Below are positions 42,300-56,159 of a stretch of DNA of 64,000 bases, piece after piece. Position 1 is the stretch's first letter. Each line of letters begins with the position of its first letter. Made by a program: the position numbers and the translations under genes. This DNA is from Ryuthela nishihirai (taxonomy: Eukaryota; Arthropoda; Arachnida; Araneae; Heptathelidae), in contig JAWZYU010000034.1 of assembly GCA_038380435.1 (NCBI GenBank), positions 25,027,404 to 25,091,403 of the forward strand, written 5' to 3'. The notes under the pieces are model-generated. The model searched no databases. It worked only from the letters and a program-made list of their open reading frames with translations, and was not told the origin of the DNA.

Positions 42300-45200
42300 A
42301 TCGATCTAGGGAGAGATGGAACGCCCATGATGAAAATAGTTTATAATTTAATAAGGACCAGGGATCCATCTAGGGAGAGACGGAACGCCCATGATGAAAA
42401 GTATTTTATATTTTAATAAGGACCAGGGATCCATCTAGGGAGAGAGGGAACGCCCATGATGAAAAGTATTTTATATTTTAATAGGGAACAGGGATCGATC
42501 TAGGGAGAGAGGGAACGCCCATTGTGAAAAGTATTTTATATTTTAATAAGGAACAGGAATCGATCTAGGGAGAGAGGGAACGCCCATGATGAAAAGTATT
42601 TTATATTTTAATAAGGAACAGGGATCGATCTAGGGAGAGAGGGAACGCCCATGATGAAAAGTATTTTATATTTTAATAAGGAACAGGGATCGATCTAGGG
42701 AGAGAGGGAATGCCCATGATGAAAAGTATTTTATATTTTAATAAGGACCAGGGATCCATCTAGGGAGAGAGGGAACGTCCATTATGAAAAGTATTTTATA
42801 TTTTAATAAGGAACAGGAATCGATCTAGGGAGAGAGGGAACGCCCATGATGAAAAGTATTTTATATTTTAATAAGGAACAGGGATCGATCTAGGGAGAGA
42901 GGGAACGCCCATGATGAAAAATAGTTTATATTTTAATAAGGACCAGGGATCCATCTAGGGAGAGAGGGAACGTCCATGATGAAAAGTATTTTATATTTTA
43001 ATAAGGAACAGGAATCGATCTTGGGAGAGATGGAACGCCCATGATGAAAAGTAGTTTATAATTTAATAAGGACCAGGGATCCATCTAGGGAGAGAGGGAA
43101 CGCCCATGATGAAAAGTGTTTTATATTTTAATAAGGACCAGGGATCCATCTAGGGAGAGAGGGAACGCCCATGATGAAAAGTATTTTATATTTTAATAGG
43201 GAACAGGGATCGATCTAGGGAGAGAGGGAACGCCCATTATGAAATGTATTTTATATTTTAATAAGGAACAGGGATCGATCTAGGGAGAGAGGGAACGCCC
43301 ATGATGAAAAGTATTTTATATTTTAATAAGGAACAGGGATCGATCTAGGGAGAGAGGGAATGCCCATGATGAAAAGTATTTTATATTTTAATAAGGACCA
43401 GGGATCCATCTAGGGAGAGAGGGAACGTCCATGATGAAAAGTATTTTATATTTTAATAAGGAACAGGAATCGATCTAGGGAGAGATGGAACGCCCATGAT
43501 GAAAAGTAGTTTATAATTTAATAAGGACCAGGGATCCATCTAGGGAGAGAGGGAACGCCCATGATGAAAAGTATTTTATATTTTAATAAGGACCAGGGAT
43601 CCATCTAGGGCGAGAGGGAACGCCCATTATGAAAAGTATTTTATATTTTAATAGGGAACAGGGATCGATCTAGGGAGAGAGGGAACGCCCATGATGAAAA
43701 GTAGTTTATATTTTAATAAGGACGAGGGATCCATCTAGGGAGAGAGGGAACGCCCATGATGAAAAGTAGTTTATATTTTAATAAGGACCAGGGATCCATC
43801 TAGGGAGAGAGGGAACGCCCATGATGAAAAGTATTTTATATTTTAATAAGGAACAGGAATCGATCTAGGGAGAGAGGGAACGCCCATGATGAAAAGTATT
43901 TTATATTTTAATAAGGACCAGGGATCCATCTAGGGAGAGGGGGAACGCCCATGATGAAAAGTATTTTATATTTTAATAAGGACCAGGGATCCATCTAGGG
44001 AGAGAGGGAACGCCCATGATGAAAAGTATTTTATATTTTAATAAGGAACAGGGATCCATCTAGGGAGAGAGGGAACGCCCATGATGAAAAGTATTTAATA
44101 TTTTAATAAGGACCAGGGATCCATCTAGGGAGAGAGGGAACGCCCATGATGAAAAGTATTTTATATTTTAATAGGGAACAGAGATCGATCTAGGGACAGA
44201 GGGAACGCCCATTATGAAAAGTATTTTATATTTTAATAAGAAACAGGGATCGATCTAGGGAGAGAGGGAACGCCCATGATGAAAAGTATTTTATATCTTA
44301 ATAAGGAACAGGGATCGATCTAGGGAGAGAGGGAACGCCCATGATGAAAAGTATTTTATATTTTAATAAGGAACAAGGATCGATCTAGGGAGAGAGGGAA
44401 CGCCCATGATGAAAAGTAGTTTATATTTTAATAAGGACCAGGGATCCATCTAGGGAGAGAGGGAACGCCCATGATGAAAAGTGTTTAATATTTTAATAAG
44501 GAACAGGAATCGATCTAGGGAGAGAGGGAACGCCCATGATGAAAAGTATTTTATATTTTAATAAGGAACAGGGATCGATCTAGGGAGAGAGGGAACGCCC
44601 ATGATGAAAAGTATTTTATATTTTAATAAGGTCCAGGGATCCATCTAGGGAGAGAGGGAACGCCCATGATGAAAAGTATTTTATATTTTAATAGGGAACA
44701 GGGATCGATCTAGGGAGAGAGGGAACGCCCATTATGAAAAGTATTTTATATTTTAATAAGGAACAGGGATCGATCTAGGGAGAGAGGGAACGCCCATGAT
44801 GAAAAGTATTTTATATTTTAATAAGGAACAGGGATCGATCTAGGGAGAGAGGGAACGCCCATGATGAAAAGTATTTTATGTTTTAATAATTAACAGGGAT
44901 CGATCTAGGGAGAGAGGGAATGCCCATGATGAAAAGTATTTTATATTTTAATAAGGACCAGGGATCCGTCTAGGGAGAGAGGGAACGTCCATGATGAAAA
45001 GTAGTTTATATTTTAATAAGGAACAGGAATCGATCTAGGGAGAGAGGGAACGCCCATGATGAAAAGTAGTTTATATTTTAATAAGGACCAGGGATCCATC
45101 TAGGGAGAGAGGGAACGTCCATGATGAAAAGTATTTTATATTTTAATAAGGAACAGGAATCGATCTAGGGAGAGGGGGAACGCCCATGATGAAAAGTATT

Positions 45201-46830
45201 TTATATTTTAATAAGGACCAGGGATCCATCTAGGGAGAGGGGGAACGCCCATGATGAAAAGTATTTTATATTTTAATAAGGACCAGGGATCCATCTAGGG
45301 AGAGATGGAACGCCCATGATGAAAAGTAGTTTATAATTTAATAAGGACCAGGGATCCATCTAGGGAGAGACGGAACGCCCATGATGAAAAGTATTTTATA
45401 TTTTAATAAGGACCAGGGATCCATCTAGGGAGAGAGGGAACGCCCATGATGAAAAGTATTTTATATTTTAATAGGGAACAGGGATCGATCTAGGGAGAGA
45501 GGGAACGCCCATTGTGAAAAGTATTTTATATTTTAATAAGGAACAGGAATCGATCTAGGGAGAGAGGGAACGCCCATGATGAAAAGTATTTTATATTTTA
45601 ATAGGGAACAGGGATCGATCTAGGGAGAGAGGGAACGCCCATTGTGAAAAGTATTTTATATTTTAATAAGGAACAGGAATCGATCTAGGGAGAGAGGGAA
45701 CGCCCATGATGAAAAGTATTTTATATTTTAATAAGGAACAGGGATCGATCTAGGGAGAGAGGGAACGCCCATGATGAAAAGTATTTTATATTTTAATAAG
45801 GAACAGGGATCGATCTAGGGAGAGAGGGAATGCCCATGATGAAAAGTATTTTATATTTTAATAAGGACCAGGGATCCATCTAGGGAGAGAGGGAACGTCC
45901 ATTATGAAAAGTATTTTATATTTTAATAAGGAACAGGAATCGATCTAGGGAGAGAGGGAACGCCCATGATGAAAAGTATTTTATATTTTAATAAGGAACA
46001 GGGATCGATCTAGGGAGAGAGGGAACGCCCATGATGAAAAATAGTTTATATTTTAATAAGGACCAGGGATCCATCTAGGGAGAGAGGGAACGTCCATGAT
46101 GAAAAGTATTTTATATTTTAATAAGGAACAGGAATCGATCTTGGGAGAGATGGAACGCCCATGATGAAAAGTAGTTTATAATTTAATAAGGACCAGGGAT
46201 CCATCTAGGGAGAGAGGGAACGCCCATGATGAAAAGTGTTTTATATTTTAATAAGGACCAGGGATCCATCTAGGGAGAGAGGGAACGCCCATGATGAAAA
46301 GTATTTTATATTTTAATAGGGAACAGGGATCGATCTAGGGAGAGAGGGAACGCCCATTATGAAATGTATTTTATATTTTAATAAGGAACAGGGATCGATC
46401 TAGGGAGAGAGGGAACGCCCATGATGAAAAGTATTTTATATTTTAATAAGGAACAGGGATCGATCTAGGGAGAGAGGGAATGCCCATGATGAAAAGTATT
46501 TTATATTTTAATAAGGACCAGGGATCCATCTAGGGAGAGAGGGAACGTCCATGATGAAAAGTATTTTATATTTTAATAAGGAACAGGAATCGATCTAGGG
46601 AGAGATGGAACGCCCATGATGAAAAGTAGTTTATAATTTAATAAGGACCAGGGATCCATCTAGGGAGAGAGGGAACGCCCATGATGAAAAGTATTTTATA
46701 TTTTAATAAGGACCAGGGATCCATCTAGGGCGAGAGGGAACGCCCATTATGAAAAGTATTTTATATTTTAATAGGGAACAGGGATCGATCTAGGGAGAGA
46801 GGGAACGCCCATGATGAAAAGTATTTTATA
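42300..46830. repeat. Superrepeat pair, 46/48-monomer spacing
   Basis: Markers in 42300-43700 reappear in 45300-46830. GAGACGGAACG occurs at 42378 and 45368 (2990 bp, 46 units), the first CATTGTG unit at 42521 and 45511 (2990 bp), and CTTGGGAGAGATGG at 43021 and 46141 (3120 bp, 48 units). The two-unit difference is a duplicated 130-bp dimer: CATTGTG occurs at both 45511 and 45641. Confidence 0.82.
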
Positions 46831-49800
46831 TTTTAATAAGGAACAGGGATCGATCTAGGGAGAGAGGGAATGCCCATGATGAAAAGTATTTTATATTTTA
46901 ATAAGGACCAGGGATCCATCGAGGGAGAGAATGAACGTCCATGATGAAAAGTATTTTACATTTTAATAAGGAACAGGAATCGATCTAGGGAGAGAGGGAA
47001 CGTCCATGATGAAAAGTAGTTTATATTTTAATAAGGAACAGGAATCGATCTAGGGAGAGAGGGAACGCCCATGATGAAAAGTAGTTTATATTTTAATAAG
47101 GACGAGGGATCCATCTAGGGAGAGAGGGAACGCCCATGATGAAAAGTAGTTTATATTTTAATAAGGACCAGGAATCCATCTAGGGAGAGAGGGAACGCCC
47201 ATGATGAAAAGTATTTTATATTTTAATAAGGAACAGGAATCGATCTAGGGAGAGAGGGAACGCCCATGATGAAAAGTATTTTATATTTTAATAAGGAACA
47301 GGAATCGATCTAGGGAGAGAGGGAACGCCCATGATGAAAAGTATTTTATATTTTAATAAGGACCAGGGATCCATCTAGGGAGAGGGGGAACGCCCATGAT
47401 GAAAAGTATTTTATATTTTAATAAGGACCAGGGATCCATCTAGGGAGAGAGGGAACGCCCATGATGAAAAGTATTTTATATTTTAATAAGGAACAGGGAT
47501 CCATCTAGGGAGAGAGGGAACGCCCATGATGAAAAGTATTTAACATTTTAATAAGGACCAGGGATCCATCTAGGGAGAGAGGGAACGCCCATGATGAAAA
47601 GTATTTTATATTTTAATAGGGAACAGAGATCGATCTAGGGACAGAGGGAACGCTCATTATGAAAAGTATTTTATATTTTAATAAGAAACAGAGATCGATC
47701 TAGGGAGAGAGGGAACGCCCATGATGAAAAGTATTTTATATTTTAATAAGGAACAGGGATCGATCTAGGGAGAGAGGGAACGCCCATGATGAAAAGTATT
47801 TTATATTTTAATAAGGAACAAGGATCGATCTAGGGAGAGAGGGAACGCCCATGATGAAAAGTAGTTTATATTTTAATAAGGACCAGGGATCCATCTAGGG
47901 AGAGAGGGAACGCCCATGATGAAAAGTGTTTAATATTTTAATAAGGAACAGGAATCGATCTAGGGAGAGAGGGAACGCCCATGACGAAAAGTATTTTATA
48001 TTTTAATAAGGAACAGGGATCGATCTAGGGAGAGAGGGAACGCCCATGATGAAAAGTATTTTATATTTTAATAAGGTCCAGGGATCCATCTAGGGAGAGA
48101 GGGAACGCCCATGATGAAAAGTATTTTATATTTTAATAGGGAACAGGGATCGATCTAGGGAGAGAGGGAATGCCCATGATGAAAAGTATTTTATATTTTA
48201 ATAGGGAACAGGGATCGATCTAGGGAGAGAGGGAACGCCCATTATGAAAAGTATTTTATATTTTAATAAGGAACAGGGATCGATCTAGGGAGAGAGGGAA
48301 CGCCCATGATGAAAAGTATTTTATATTTTAATAAGGAACAGGGATCGATCTAGGGAGAGAGGGAACGCCCATGATGAAAAGTATTTTATGTTTTAATAAT
48401 TAACAGGGATCGATCTAGGGAGAGAGGGAACGTCCATGATGAAAAGTAGTTTATATTTTAATAAGGAACAGGAATCGATCTAGGGAGAGAGGGAACGCCC
48501 ATGATGAAAAGTAGTTTATATTTTAATAAGGACCAGGGATCCATCTAGGGAGAGAGGGAACGCCCATGATGAAAAGTAGTTTATATTTTAATAAGGACCA
48601 GGGATCCATCTAGGGAGAGAGAGAACGTCCATGATGAAAAGTATTTTATATTTTAATAAGGAACAGGAATCGATCTAGGGAGAGAGGGAACGCCCATGAG
48701 GAAAAGTATTTTATATTTTAATAAGGACCAGGGATCCATTTAGGGAGAGGGGGAACGCCCATGATGAAAAGTATTTTATATTTTAATAAGGACCAGGGAT
48801 CCATCTAGAGAGAGAGGGAACGCCCATGATGAAAAGTATTTTATATTTTAATAAGGAACAGGGATCCATCTAGGGAGAGAGGGAACTCCCATGATGAAAA
48901 GTATTTAATATTTTAATAAGGACCAGGGATCCATCTAGGGAGAGAGGGAACGCCCATGATGAAAAGTATTTTATATTTTAATAGGGAACAGGGTTCGATC
49001 TAGGGAGAGAGGGAACGCCCATTATGAAAAGTATTTTATATTCTAATAAGGAACAGGGATCGATCTAGGGAGAGAGGGAACGCCCATGATGAAAAGTATT
49101 TTATATTTTAATAAGGAACAGGGATCGATCTAGGGAGAGAGGGAACGCCCATGATGAAAAGTAGTTTATATTTTAATAAGGACCAGGGATCCATCTAGGG
49201 AGAGAGGGAACGCCCATGATGAAAAGTATTTTATATTTTAATAAGGAACAGGGATCCATCTAGGGAGAGAGGCAACGCCCATGATGAAAAGTATTTTATA
49301 TTTTAATAAGGAACAGGGATCGATCTAGGGAGAGAGGGAACGCCCATGATGAAAAGTATTTTATATTTTAATAAGGAACAGGGATCGATCTAGGGAGAGA
49401 GGGAACGCCCATGATGAAAAGTATTTTATATTTTAATAAGGAACAGGAATCGATCTAGGGAGAGAGGGAACGCCCATGATGAAAAGTATTTTATATTTTA
49501 ATAAGGAACAGGGATCGATCTAGGGAGAGAGGGAACGCCCATGATGAAAAGTATTTTATATTTTAATAAGGAACAGGGATCGATCTAGGGAGAGAGGGAA
49601 CGCCCATGATGAAAAGTATTTTACATTTTAATAAGGAACAGGAATCGATCTAGGGAGAGAGGGAACGCCCATGATGAAATGTATTTTATATTTTAATAAG
49701 GACCAGGGATCCATCTAGGGAGAGAGAGGGAACGCCCATGATGAAAAGTAGTTTATATTTTAATAAGGACCAGGGATCCATCTAGGGAGAGAGGGAACGC

Positions 49801-50254
49801 CCATGATGAAAAGTATTTTATATTTTAATAAGGAACAGGAATCGATCTAGGGAGAGAGGGAACGCCCATGATGAAAAGTATTTTATATTTTAATAAGGAA
49901 CAGGGATCGATCTAGGGAGAGAGGGAACGCCCATGATGAAAAGTAGTTTATATTTTAATAAGGACCAGGGATCCATCTAGGGAGAGAGGGAACGTCCATG
50001 ATGAAAAGTATTTTATATTTTAATAAGGAACAGGAATCGATCTAGGGAGAGAGGGAACGCCCATGATGAAAAGTATTTTATATTTTAATCAGGACCAGGG
50101 ATCCATCTAGGGAGAGAGAGGGAACGCCCATGATGAAAAGTAGTTTATATTTTAATAAGGACCAGGGATCCATCTAGGGAGAGAGGGAACGCCCATGATG
50201 AAAAGTATTTTATATTTTAATAAGGAACAGGAATCGATCTAGGGAGAGAGGGAA
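46741..50254. repeat. Superrepeat copy 1, 54 monomers
   Basis: A 3514-bp block equals 54 units of 65 bp plus two 2-bp insertions. Its markers are CATCGAGGGAGAGAATGAACG (46917-46937), GGACGAGGG (47100), CATGACG (about 47991), CCATTTAGGG (about 48738), TAGAGAGAGAGGG (about 48805), GAGGCAACG (about 49270) and two GAGAGAGAGGG units (AACG at 49731 and 50123). The same markers in the same order follow directly in the next block. Confidence 0.85.
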
Positions 50255-53200
50255 CGCCCATTATGAAAAGTATTTTATATTTTAATAGGGAACAGGGATC
50301 GATCTAGGGAGAGAGGGAACGCCCATGATGAAAAGTATTTTATATTTTAATAAGGAACAGGGATCGATCTAGGGAGAGAGGGAATGCCCATGATGAAAAG
50401 TATTTTATATTTTAATAAGGACCAGGGATCCATCGAGGGAGAGAATGAACGTCCATGATGAAAAGTATTTTACATTTTAATAAGGAACAGGAATCGATCT
50501 AGGGAGAGAGGGAACGTCCATGATGAAAAGTAGTTTATATTTTAATAAGGAACAGGAATCGATCTAGGGAGAGAGGGAACGCCCATGATGAAAAGTAGTT
50601 TATATTTTAATAAGGACGAGGGATCCATCTAGGGAGAGAGGGAACGCCCATGATGAAAAGTAGTTTATATTTTAATAAGGACCAGGGATCCATCTAGGGA
50701 GAGAGGGAACGCCCATGATGAAAAGTATTTTATATTTTAATAAGGAACAGGAATCGATCTAGGGAGAGAGGGAACGCCCATGATGAAAAGTATTTTATAT
50801 TTTAATAAGGAACAGGAATCGATCTAGGGAGAGAGGGAACGCCCATGATGAAAAGTATTTTATATTTTAATAAGGACCAGGGATCCATCTAGGGAGAGGG
50901 GGAACGCCCATGATGAAAAGTATTTTATATTTTAATAAGGACCAGGGATCCATCTAGGGAGAGAGGGAACGCCCATGATGAAAAGTATTTTATATTTTAA
51001 TAAGGAACAGGGATCCATCTAGGGAGAGAGGGAACGCCCATGATGAAAAGTATTTAACATTTTAATAAGGACCAGGGATCCATCTAGGGAGAGAGGGAAC
51101 GCCCATGATGAAAAGTATTTTATATTTTAATAGGGAACAGAGATCGATCTAGGGACAGAGGGAACGCTCATTATGAAAAGTATTTTATATTTTAATAAGA
51201 AACAGGGATCGATCTAGGGAGAGAGGGAACGCCCATGATGAAAAGTATTTTATATTTTAATAAGGAACAGGGATCGATCTAGGGAGAGAGGGAACGCCCA
51301 TGATGAAAAGTATTTTATATTTTAATAAGGAACAAGGATCGATCTAGGGAGAGAGGGAACGCCCATGATGAAAAGTAGTTTATATTTTAATAAGGACCAG
51401 GGATCCATCTAGGGAGAGAGGGAACGCCCATGATGAAAAGTGTTTAATATTTTAATAAGGAACAGGAATCGATCTAGGGAGAGAGGGAACGCCCATGACG
51501 AAAAGTATTTTATATTTTAATAAGGAACAGGGATCGATCTAGGGAGAGAGGGAACGCCCATGATGAAAAGTATTTTATATTTTAATAAGGTCCAGGGATC
51601 CATCTAGGGAGAGAGGGAACGCCCATGATGAAAAGTATTTTATATTTTAATAGGGAACAGGGATCGATCTAGGGAGAGAGGGAATGCCCATGATGAAAAG
51701 TATTTTATATTTTAATAGGGAACAGGGATCGATCTAGGGAGAGAGGGAACGCCCATTATGAAAAGTATTTTATATTTTAATAAGGAACAGGGATCGATCT
51801 AGGGAGAGAGGGAACGCCCATTATGAAAAGTATTTTATATTTTAATAAGGAACAGGGATCGATCTAGGGAGAGAGGGAACGCCCATGATGAAAAGTATTT
51901 TATATTTTAATAAGGAACAGGGATCGATCTAGGGAGAGAGGGAACGCCCATGATGAAAAGTATTTTATGTTTTAATAATTAACAGGGATCGATCTAGGGA
52001 GAGAGGGAACGTCCATGATGAAAAGTAGTTTATATTTTAATAAGGAACAGGAATCGATCTAGGGAGAGAGGGAACGCCCATGATGAAAAGTAGTTTATAT
52101 TTTAATAAGGACCAGGGATCCATCTAGGGAGAGAGGGAACGCCCATGATGAAAAGTAGTTTATATTTTAATAAGGACCAGGGATCCATCTAGGGAGAGAG
52201 AGAACGTCCATGATGAAAAGTATTTTATATTTTAATAAGGAACAGGAATCGATCTAGGGAGAGAGGGAACGCCCATGAGGAAAAGTATTTTATATTTTAA
52301 TAAGGACCAGGGATCCATTTAGGGAGAGGGGGAACGCCCATGATGAAAAGTATTTTATATTTTAATAAGGACCAGGGATCCATCTAGAGAGAGAGGGAAC
52401 GCCCATGATGAAAAGTATTTTATATTTTAATAAGGAACAGGGATCCATCTAGGGAGAGAGGGAACTCCCATGATGAAAAGTATTTAATATTTTAATAAGG
52501 ACCAGGGATCCATCTAGGGAGAGAGGGAACGCCCATGATGAAAAGTATTTTATATTTTAATAGGGAACAGGGTTCGATCTAGGGAGAGAGGGAACGCCCA
52601 TTATGAAAAGTATTTTATATTCTAATAAGGAACAGGGATCGATCTAGGGAGAGAGGGAACGCCCATGATGAAAAGTATTTTATATTTTAATAAGGAACAG
52701 GGATCGATCTAGGGAGAGAGGGAACGCCCATGATGAAAAGTAGTTTATATTTTAATAAGGACCAGGGATCCATCTAGGGAGAGAGGGAACGCCCATGATG
52801 AAAAGTATTTTATATTTTAATAAGGAACAGGGATCCATCTAGGGAGAGAGGCAACGCCCATGATGAAAAGTATTTTATATTTTAATAAGGAACAGGGATC
52901 GATCTAGGGAGAGAGGGAACGCCCATGATGAAAAGTATTTTATATTTTAATAAGGAACAGGGATCGATCTAGGGAGAGAGGGAACGCCCATGATGAAAAG
53001 TATTTTATATTTTAATAAGGAACAGGAATCGATCTAGGGAGAGAGGGAACGCCCATGATGAAAAGTATTTTATATTTTAATAAGGAACAGGGATCGATCT
53101 AGGGAGAGAGGGAACGCCCATGATGAAAAGTATTTTATATTTTAATAAGGAACAGGGATCGATCTAGGGAGAGAGGGAACGCCCATGATGAAAAGTATTT

Positions 53201-53835
53201 TACATTTTAATAAGGAACAGGAATCGATCTAGGGAGAGAGGGAACGCCCATGATGAAATGTATTTTATATTTTAATAAGGACCAGGGATCCATCTAGGGA
53301 GAGAGAGGGAACGCCCATGATGAAAAGTAGTTTATATTTTAATAAGGACCAGGGATCCATCTAGGGAGAGAGGGAACGCCCATGATGAAAAGTATTTTAT
53401 ATTTTAATAAGGAACAGGAATCGATCTAGGGAGAGAGGGAACGCCCATGATGAAAAGTATTTTATATTTTAATAAGGAACAGGGATCGATCTAGGGAGAG
53501 AGGGAACGCCCATGATGAAAAGTAGTTTATATTTTAATAAGGACCAGGGATCCATCTAGGGAGAGAGGGAACGTCCATGATGAAAAGTATTTTATATTTT
53601 AATAAGGAACAGGAATCGATCTAGGGAGAGAGGGAACGCCCATGATGAAAAGTATTTTATATTTTAATCAGGACCAGGGATCCATCTAGGGAGAGAGAGG
53701 GAACGCCCATGATGAAAAGTAGTTTATATTTTAATAAGGACCAGGGATCCATCTAGGGAGAGAGGGAACGCCCATGATGAAAAGTATTTTATATTTTAAT
53801 AAGGAACAGGAATCGATCTAGGGAGAGAGGGAACG
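50255..53835. repeat. Superrepeat copy 2, 55 monomers
   Basis: This tandem copy of 46741-50254 has marker offsets of 3514 bp up to about 51700 and 3579 bp afterwards, for example AACG after GAGAGAGAGGG at 53310 and 53702. The extra 65 bp is one additional CATTATG unit around 51760-51840, where two adjacent units carry CATTATG against one at the matching place in copy 1. Partial further copies follow, with the TAAC(A/C)TTTT and GAGATCGATCTAGGGACAG markers reappearing near 54050-54150 and 55870-55980. Confidence 0.85.
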
Positions 53836-56159
53836 CCCATGATGAAAAGTATTTTATATTTTAATAAGGACCAGGGATCCATCTAGGGAGAGGGGGAACG
53901 CCCATGATGAAAAGTATTTTATATTTTAATAAGGACCAGGGATCCATCTAGGGAGAGAGGGAACGCCCATGATGAAAAGTATTTTATATTTTAATAAGGA
54001 ACAGGGATCCATCTAGGGAGAGAGGGAACGCCCATGATGAAAAGTATTTAACCTTTTAATAAGGACCAGGGATCCATCTAGGGAGAGAGGGAACGCCCAT
54101 GATGAAAAGTATTTTATATTTTAATAGGGAACAGAGATCGATCTAGGGACAGATGGAACGCCCATTATGAAAAGTATTTTATATTTTAATAAGAAACAGG
54201 GATCGATCTAGGGAGAGAGGGAACGCCCATGATGAAAAGTATTTTATATTTTAATAAGGAACAGGGATCCATCTAGGGAGAGAGGGAACGCCCATGATGA
54301 AAAGTATTTTATATTTTAATAAGGAACAGGGATCGATCTAGGGAGAGAGGGAACGCCCATGATGAAAAGTATTTTATATTTTAATAAGGACCAGGGATCC
54401 ATCTAGGGAGAGAGGGAACGCCCATGATGAAAAGTATTTTATATTTTAATAAGGAACAGGGATCGATCTAGGGAGAGAGGGAACGCCCATGATGAAAAGT
54501 ATTTTATATTTTAATAAGGAACAGGGATCGATCTAGGGAGAGAGGGAACGCCCATGATGAAAAGTATTTTATATTTTAATAAGGAACAGGAATCTATCTA
54601 GGGAGAGAGGGAACGCCCATGATGAAATGTATTATATATTTTAATCAGGACCAGGGATCCATCTAGGGAGAGAGAGGGAACGCCCATGATGAAAAGTAGT
54701 TTATATTTTAATAAGGACCAGGGATCCATCTAGGGAGAGAGGGAACGCCCATGATGAAAAGTATTTTATATTTTAATAAGGAACAGGAATCGATCTAGGG
54801 AGAGAGGGAACGCCCATGATGAAAAGTATTTTATATTTTAATAAGGAACAGGGATCGATCTAGGGAGAGAGGGAACGCCCATGATGAAAAGTAGTTTATA
54901 TTTTAATAAGGACCAGGGATCCATCTAGGGAGAGAGGGAACATCCATGATGAAAAGTAGTTTATATTTTAATAAGGACCAGGGATCCATCTAGGGAGAGA
55001 GGGAACGCCCATGATGAAAAGTATTTTATATTTTAATAAGGAACAGGAATCGATCTAGGGAGAGAGGGAACGCCCATGATGAAAAGTATTTTATATTTTA
55101 ATAAGGAACAGGGATCGATCTAGGGAGAGAGGGAACGCCCATGATGAAAAGTAGTTTATATTTTAATAAGGACCAGGGATCCATCTAGGGAGAGAGGGAA
55201 CGCCCATGATGAAAAGTAGTTTATATTTTAATAAGGACCAGGGATCCATCTAGGGAGAGAGGGAACGCCCATGATGAAAAGTAGTTTATATTTTAATAAG
55301 GACCAGGGATCCATCTAGGGAGAGAGGGAACGCCCATGATGAAAAGTATTTTATATTTTAATAAGGAACAGGAATCGATCTAGGGAGAGAGGGAACGCCC
55401 ATGATGAAAAGTATTTTATATTTTAATAAGGAACAGGGATCGATCTAGGGAGAGAGGGAACGCCCATGATGAAAAGTAGTTTATATTTTAATAAGGACCA
55501 GGGATCCATCTAGGGAGAGAGGGAACGCCCATGATGAGAAGTAGTTTATATTTTAATAAGGACCAGGGATCCATCTAGGGAGAGAGGGAACGCCCATGAT
55601 GAAAAGTATTTTATATTTTAATAAGGAACAGGAATCGATCTAGGGAGAGAGGGAACGCCCATGATGAAAAGTATTTTATATTTTAATAAGGACCAGGGAT
55701 CCATCTAGGGAGAGGGGGAACGCCCATGATGAAAAGTATTTTATATTTTAATAAGGACCAGGGATCCATCTAGGGAGTTAGGGAACGCCCATGATGAAAA
55801 GTATTTTATATTTTAATAAGGAACAGGGATCCATCTAGGGAGAGAGGGAACGCCCATGATGAAAAGTATTTAACATTTTAATAAGGACCAGGGATCCATC
55901 TAGGGAGAGAGGGAACGCCCATGATGAAAAGTATTTTATATTTTAATAGGGAACAGAGATCGATCTAGGGACAGAGGGAACGCCCATTATGAAAAGTATT
56001 TTATATTTTAATAAGAAACAGGGATCGATCTAGGGAGAGAGGGAACGCCCATGATGAAAAGTATTTTATATTTTAATAAGGAACAGGGATCGATCTAGGG
56101 AGAGAGGGAACGCCCATGATGAAAAGTATTTTATATTTTAATAAGGAACAAGGATCGAT

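Larger units (their letters stand above)
34986..56159. repeat. 65-bp array, AACGTCC/GTAGTTTA-rich subdomain
   Basis: From about 35 kb the monomer mix changes. AACGTCC, AGTAGTTTA, CAGGAATCGATC, GGACCAGGGATCC and AATAGGGAAC become common, while AATGCCC becomes infrequent. Units carrying GGACCAGGGATCCATC commonly follow units carrying GGAACAGGAATCGATC, so local two- and three-unit patterns dominate. Three-kilobase-scale copied blocks fill 39-56 kb. Confidence 0.8.

Noticed and set aside
48990..49015. tRNA B-box-like word GGTTCGATC in a satellite unit
   Set aside because: It is a one-base variant of the normal GGATCGATC; there is no A box or cloverleaf around it.
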